DNA of 19,449 bases from Saccoglossus kowalevskii (taxonomy: Eukaryota > Hemichordata > Enteropneusta > Harrimaniidae), in assembly GCF_000003605.2 (NCBI RefSeq), contig NW_003124917.1, positions 67,213 to 86,661 on the forward strand. Direction: 5' to 3'. How positions within the stretch are numbered: the first letter of the stretch is position 1; the number at the start of each line of letters is the position of its first letter. Shown piece by piece: positions 16,596 through 19,449 of this stretch. A program made the translations under genes and the position numbers. Below the pieces are notes generated by a model. That model was given only the letters and a program-made list of their open reading frames with translations. It made no database searches and was not told where the DNA came from.

Positions 16596-18105
16596 CTACA
16601 AAACAAACAATGTTGTAAATGAAAGAGAATTCATTACAGCATCCATGTCTGCATGGATTCAATTCATTGAAGCGAGTTTTATAGAGCTATGTCACAGGGG
16701 AACGGCTGTGAAGTACTAGTATGTTAAGTCGACTTCATACCCCCCTCGACACCTTGAGTCAGGCTGCCATCACCCTTTGTTTCTCAGTAGTAGGCGTTAA
16801 GTTGTCTTCTCCAGCCCTTTAACGGCCAATTAGCTACACAATGTGACAAGACATTAGTTCTTTTACCGGGGGTACTTCAAAACTGCCAGCAAAACACAAT
16901 CAAATTTTTGGGAGCAAACCAACTACCAGCGACTTAGCCGAAACCGTGACTTACTGATTTTCAACTTAGCGAGGGGTAATTGTATTACGACCACCAACCT
17001 TTAGCTAGAAATCAGACATCAAGTTAATCTCAAACAAAAGTTTATCTATATACAACCACCAGAGGGTGATATGACAAGAAACCAAACCAACCTTCATAAG
17101 ATAACAAGCTGTTATAGTAGCACTTCTCGTTCTACCAGCTTTACAGTGAATATAAACACTTTTGTTCATTTCTTTATATTTGTAAATAAAATCCACAGCT
17201 TTATTCACATTCTCTGATGACGGTGTACCAACAAAATCTTGTGTCGTCAGTCGGAGTTGTTCAACACCAGCTGCTTCCCATTCCTAAATATATCAAGCAG
17301 CACAATGTCAATCATATTTTTTGGCAGGGGGTGGAAATCTGGGCATTTTCACCGCCTGGCAACCATCGCGGTGAAAACAAAGGCCAAAAACTCCCCTGAA
17401 CAGTGTAACAGTACCCCCTGCGTGTGCAACATATATAAATTTGGTGTTCAGGATTACTTGAGTTGAGTCTATACTGTTTTCTCGAATTTAGCTATTTTCA
17501 CGGGCCATTTGACCGGCGTTCCACAGCAGCTCGCGCAAAGCCCATAGAAATGCATGGTACATAGATGCGCATCTTAGCAACGTGGAACGTCTTTTGACGT
17601 AGCTCCGCCCCCGAGGATGTGTGTTCATTAGTGATCAAACAAGAAGGTGTATAGTTCTAAAAAGTCACTGGTATATACAGTGAAGGGCACAAAGCTGGGG
17701 TCATTATAAATGTTTTACAAATACATATTTTTATAAATCAAAATGGGTGCTAGAATTCAAATTGACCAATCCAAAAATTGTACAGTGACATCATTATTTA
17801 TTCTAATTAATTTTAATGAGTTAGTTCAACATTATCCAATCAGCAAGCACCTCATTTTAAATAAGTGGGCAGTTGCTATGTCATGCGAAGGTATGTGTGT
17901 GCATTATTAGCATAGTGCCAATCACTATTAAATTTTTCAATTTGAATGAGAGTTAATGATCAGTATTTATAAATTACATAGACACAGCTTTATGCCCTAC
18001 ACTGTATTTAATGTTTCATAATACCTCCTTATTATTCACCCAGAATCTTGTTTCATATTCTTCATTCATTGTTATCACAGCACGAACATTCTCATCTTCC
18101 ACAAG
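16467..18105 (-). CDS. PTPMT1: Phosphatidylglycerophosphatase PTPMT1 (3' three exons, N-terminus missing)
   Basis: Exons 18025-18105, 17092-17283 and 16467-16595 join in phase 0 to give 133 C-terminal residues. PTPMT1 is a dual-specificity-type phosphatase at the mitochondrial inner membrane that converts phosphatidylglycerophosphate to phosphatidylglycerol for cardiolipin synthesis. The fragment has the characteristic ITMNEEYETRF block (residues 11-21), GVEQLRLTTQDF with a WPD-type Asp at fragment residue 43, and the P-loop YIHCKAGRTRSAT with C74 and R80 (CX5R). A C-terminal block, WNPQTAYNFIKSKRSHIILRQKQW, matches the family's WSPEEA...RSYIHIRPGQ region. All catalytic residues seen are intact. 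In the human protein about 60 residues precede LVxDENVRxVITMNEEYE. Those residues, and the promoter, are not found up to 19449. The gene runs towards SDHD, tail to tail. Confidence 0.93.
17092..17283 (-). CDS. PTPMT1: PTPMT1 catalytic exon
   Basis: 192 nt, phase 0 at both ends, acceptor ATTTAG|GAA and donor AAG|GTTGGT. It encodes 64 residues from EWEAAGVEQLRLTTQDF to CYLMK. It includes the general-acid loop and the whole HCKAGRTRS active site. Dispersed repeat B copy 2 begins only about 35 bp upstream of this acceptor. Confidence 0.95.
17318..17600 (+). repeat. Dispersed repeat family B, copy 2 (PTPMT1 intron)
   Basis: Longer copy of the element at 10444-10640. The + strand begins GGCAGGGGGTGG and passes through GTGTGCAACATA, AAATTTGGTGTTCAGG, GCGTTCCACAGCAGC and CCCATAGAAATGCATGGTAC to AACGTGGAACGTC. 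The terminal words GCGTTCCAC and GTGGAACGTC are partly complementary, hinting at inverted structure in its right half. It lies antisense to PTPMT1, between the first two exons seen here. Confidence 0.8.
17601..18024. other. Remainder of PTPMT1 intron, nothing else seen
   Basis: AT-rich intron sequence ending at the donor GAG|GTATTA of the next exon (read on the minus strand). It contains CCAAT-type words (GACCAATCC, TATCCAATCAGC) but no supported element. Confidence 0.6.
18025..18105 (-). CDS. PTPMT1: PTPMT1 internal exon (EEYE block)
   Basis: 81 nt between TCTTTCAG and GTATTA, phase 0 both sides, 27 residues: LVEDENVRAVITMNEEYETR followed by FWVNNKE. It is almost identical to human PTPMT1 in this region. 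The residue before it in human is Gln, so a preceding exon ending in phase 0 is expected further right. Confidence 0.93.
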
Positions 18106-18378
18106 CTGAAAGAGAACAAAAAAAGCTTTAGTCAAATCTGTTTCAAATGTTATGACTGGCTAGTTTTTTGAGACATACAGGATGAAGAACCAATAAGGTA
18201 TAACCTTGTTTTGATAAAGTTGGTCATAAACCACTATTTATTGGGTTATTGTGTAAAAGCATGAAGCTATATTTCCATAGTAACATGAGGATACATTTAT
18301 ACGCATCTGTTAGGGGTACTAGTATATGATTGGCTGCGATTAGCAGAACAAAGGTCATACAAATTCAAATTTGCTTTT
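18106..18378. other. PTPMT1 upstream intron sequence
   Basis: Polypyrimidine tract and acceptor of the exon on the left, then AT-rich DNA. I looked on the minus strand for the missing N-terminal motif (a WYxRID-type region and its neighbours) and did not see it. Confidence 0.55.
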
Positions 18379-18849
18379 GGCTGAAGTCAGTGTCACTCAG
18401 TGGCCTGAATGGCTGGAGTCAGTGTCACTTAGTGGCCTCAATGGCTTGAGTCAGTGTCACTTAGTGGCCTCAATGGCTTGAGTCAGTGTCACTTAGTGGC
18501 CTCAATGGCTTGAGTCAGTGTCACTTAGTGGCCTCAATGGCTTGAGTCAGTGTCACTTAGTGGCCTGAATGGCTTGAGTCAGTGTCACTTAGTGGCCTGA
18601 ATGGCTTGAGTCAGTGTCACTTAGTGGCCTGAATGGCTTGAGTCAGTGTCACTTAGTGGCCTCAATGACTTGAGTCAGTGTCACTTAGTGGCCTCAATGA
18701 CTTGAGTCAGTGTCACTTAGTGGCCTCAATGACTTGAGTCAGTGTCACTTAGTGGCCTCAATGGCTTGAGTCAGTGTCACTTAGTGGCATCAATGACTGG
18801 AGTCAGTGTGGCTTAGTGGCCAATAAGTGGCTGGAGTCAGCGCAGCTTA
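18379..18849. repeat. 32-bp minisatellite, about 15 units
   Basis: Unit: GGCTTGAGTCAGTGTCACTT followed by AGTGGCCTCAAT. AGTGTCAC recurs every 32 bp from 18389 to 18773, and degenerate units follow to 18849. Main variants are GGCCTCAAT/GGCCTGAAT and ATGGCTTGAG/ATGACTTGAG, grouped in runs as expected for local duplication. Eleven units (starting near 18447 to 18767) contain an exact TGAGTCA. The array sits upstream of the first PTPMT1 exon seen here, probably in an intron or the promoter side of that gene. Confidence 0.96.
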
Positions 18850-19185
18850 TGCTCCAGTCAATGTCAGCCCGACCCCTCCCACCTCGGGCAATACGGGACA
18901 AATGTGGGGCATTAGACAGGGTTTACCGCCAAACTGTGTCCGTGGAGGTGGGGTAATAGCCGTGTTTCATGTCCCATCATCGCTAGCATTGCTAGTACTC
19001 TGCTAACAGCAAGCATGGCGAACAGTGGCGATCGGTGGGAGAAATGTGGGGGGTTTGTTTTGGGTAGGGATTTGCCTATCCATCTTGCCCCAGGAGGTGG
19101 GGAATTTTGCAAATTTTACAACAATAATTTCCAAATCGCCCACTAAACCCTGAGGTGGGGAGGGTGGTTGACATTGACTGGAGCA
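18850..19185. mobile_element. 336-bp MITE, PIF/Harbinger-like
   Basis: The left end TGCTCCAGTCAATGTCA (18850) and the right end TGACATTGACTGGAGCA (19185) are perfect inverted repeats over 17 bp. Similarity continues to about 40 bp per arm through a C-rich stretch (left CCCCTCCCACCTCGGG, right CCCTGAGGTGGGGAGGG). TTA lies directly outside both ends (18847-18849 and 19186-19188), the 3-bp target duplication typical of PIF/Harbinger elements. The interior has no transposase, so it is non-autonomous. It sits inside the 32-bp repeat tract, which resumes in degenerate form on its right. Confidence 0.8.
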
Positions 19186-19188
19186 TTA

Positions 19189-19320
19189 GGGGCCACAGAG
19201 TGGATGGAATCAATGCAGCTATGAGGCCACAGAGTGGCTGGAGTTAGTGTCGTTTAGCGGTCGGAATGGCTTGAGTCGTTCTTGCAGCTTGGCGGCCACA
19301 GAGTGACTGGCATCAGTGTA
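19189..19320. repeat. Degenerate right part of the 32-bp minisatellite
   Basis: GGCCACAGAGTGG(A/C)TGGAATCAATGCAG-like words recur (GGCTGGAGTTAGTGTCGTTT, GGCTTGAGTCGTTCTTGCAG). They are recognisably related to the 32-bp unit but heavily mutated. This shows that the array extended past the MITE insertion point. Confidence 0.65.
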
Positions 19321-19449
19321 TATAGCTTCGCGGACTAAAGATCTTGAGTAACTTTTGGGAACGCAAAACAGAATTTCATTATTTAACACTTGCTGCAGTT
19401 TTAGCATCAATGTAACAGAGAGATGACAATAAAAGTGTAAAGACTTTCC

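Noticed and set aside
18774-19112. Frames of 60-66 codons over the minisatellite/MITE junction
   Set aside because: They cross from repeat units into the MITE and encode repeat-derived, proline-rich peptides with no family match.

Overview
The window reads as nuclear DNA of an invertebrate animal. It is AT-rich, its genes are split by GT-AG introns, non-coding space dominates, and it carries tandem repeats, a LINE remnant, a MITE-like element and dispersed repeat copies. Nothing looks bacterial: there are no operons or ribosome binding sites, and no long open frames outside repeats. The two genes that can be named encode mitochondrial proteins conserved across animals. The sequence alone does not fix the phylum.

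Layout from left to right. Positions 1-1400 look like the 3' end of a transcript from a gene lying to the left, ending at paired AATAAA signals. Positions 1400-2660 are non-coding, with a long hairpin (1581-1689) and a short CpG-bearing patch containing a YY1-like site and CACGTG. Positions 2667-5391 are one tandem array of a 58-bp unit, about 47 copies, with local dimer and trimer higher-order patterns. A broken LINE reverse-transcriptase 3' end (5391-5690) touches its right edge. Positions 5700-8159 are non-coding with a dispersed repeat copy (6545-6725) and the presumed SDHD upstream region.

Positions 8160-11987 (+) hold a complete four-exon SDHD gene, the small membrane-anchor subunit of succinate dehydrogenase (complex II), 155 aa. 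Positions 16467-18105 (-) hold the last three exons of PTPMT1, the mitochondrial phosphatidylglycerophosphate phosphatase with an HCKAGRTRS catalytic loop. Its N-terminal exon(s) are not recognisable in the window and probably lie to the right. The two genes point tail to tail with about 4.5 kb between them. That interval holds only unrecognised ORFs and a second copy of the dispersed repeat.

The right end (18379-19320), inside or upstream of the missing part of PTPMT1, is a 32-bp minisatellite. Eleven of its units carry an exact TGAGTCA (AP-1-type) motif. It is interrupted by a 336-bp element with about 40-bp terminal inverted repeats and a TTA target duplication, as expected of a PIF/Harbinger-type MITE.

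Both genes act at the mitochondrial inner membrane: SDHD anchors complex II and binds quinone and heme, while PTPMT1 acts in cardiolipin synthesis. The adjacency may be chance. I found no evidence of a new multi-gene system. The most unusual material is the repeat architecture.
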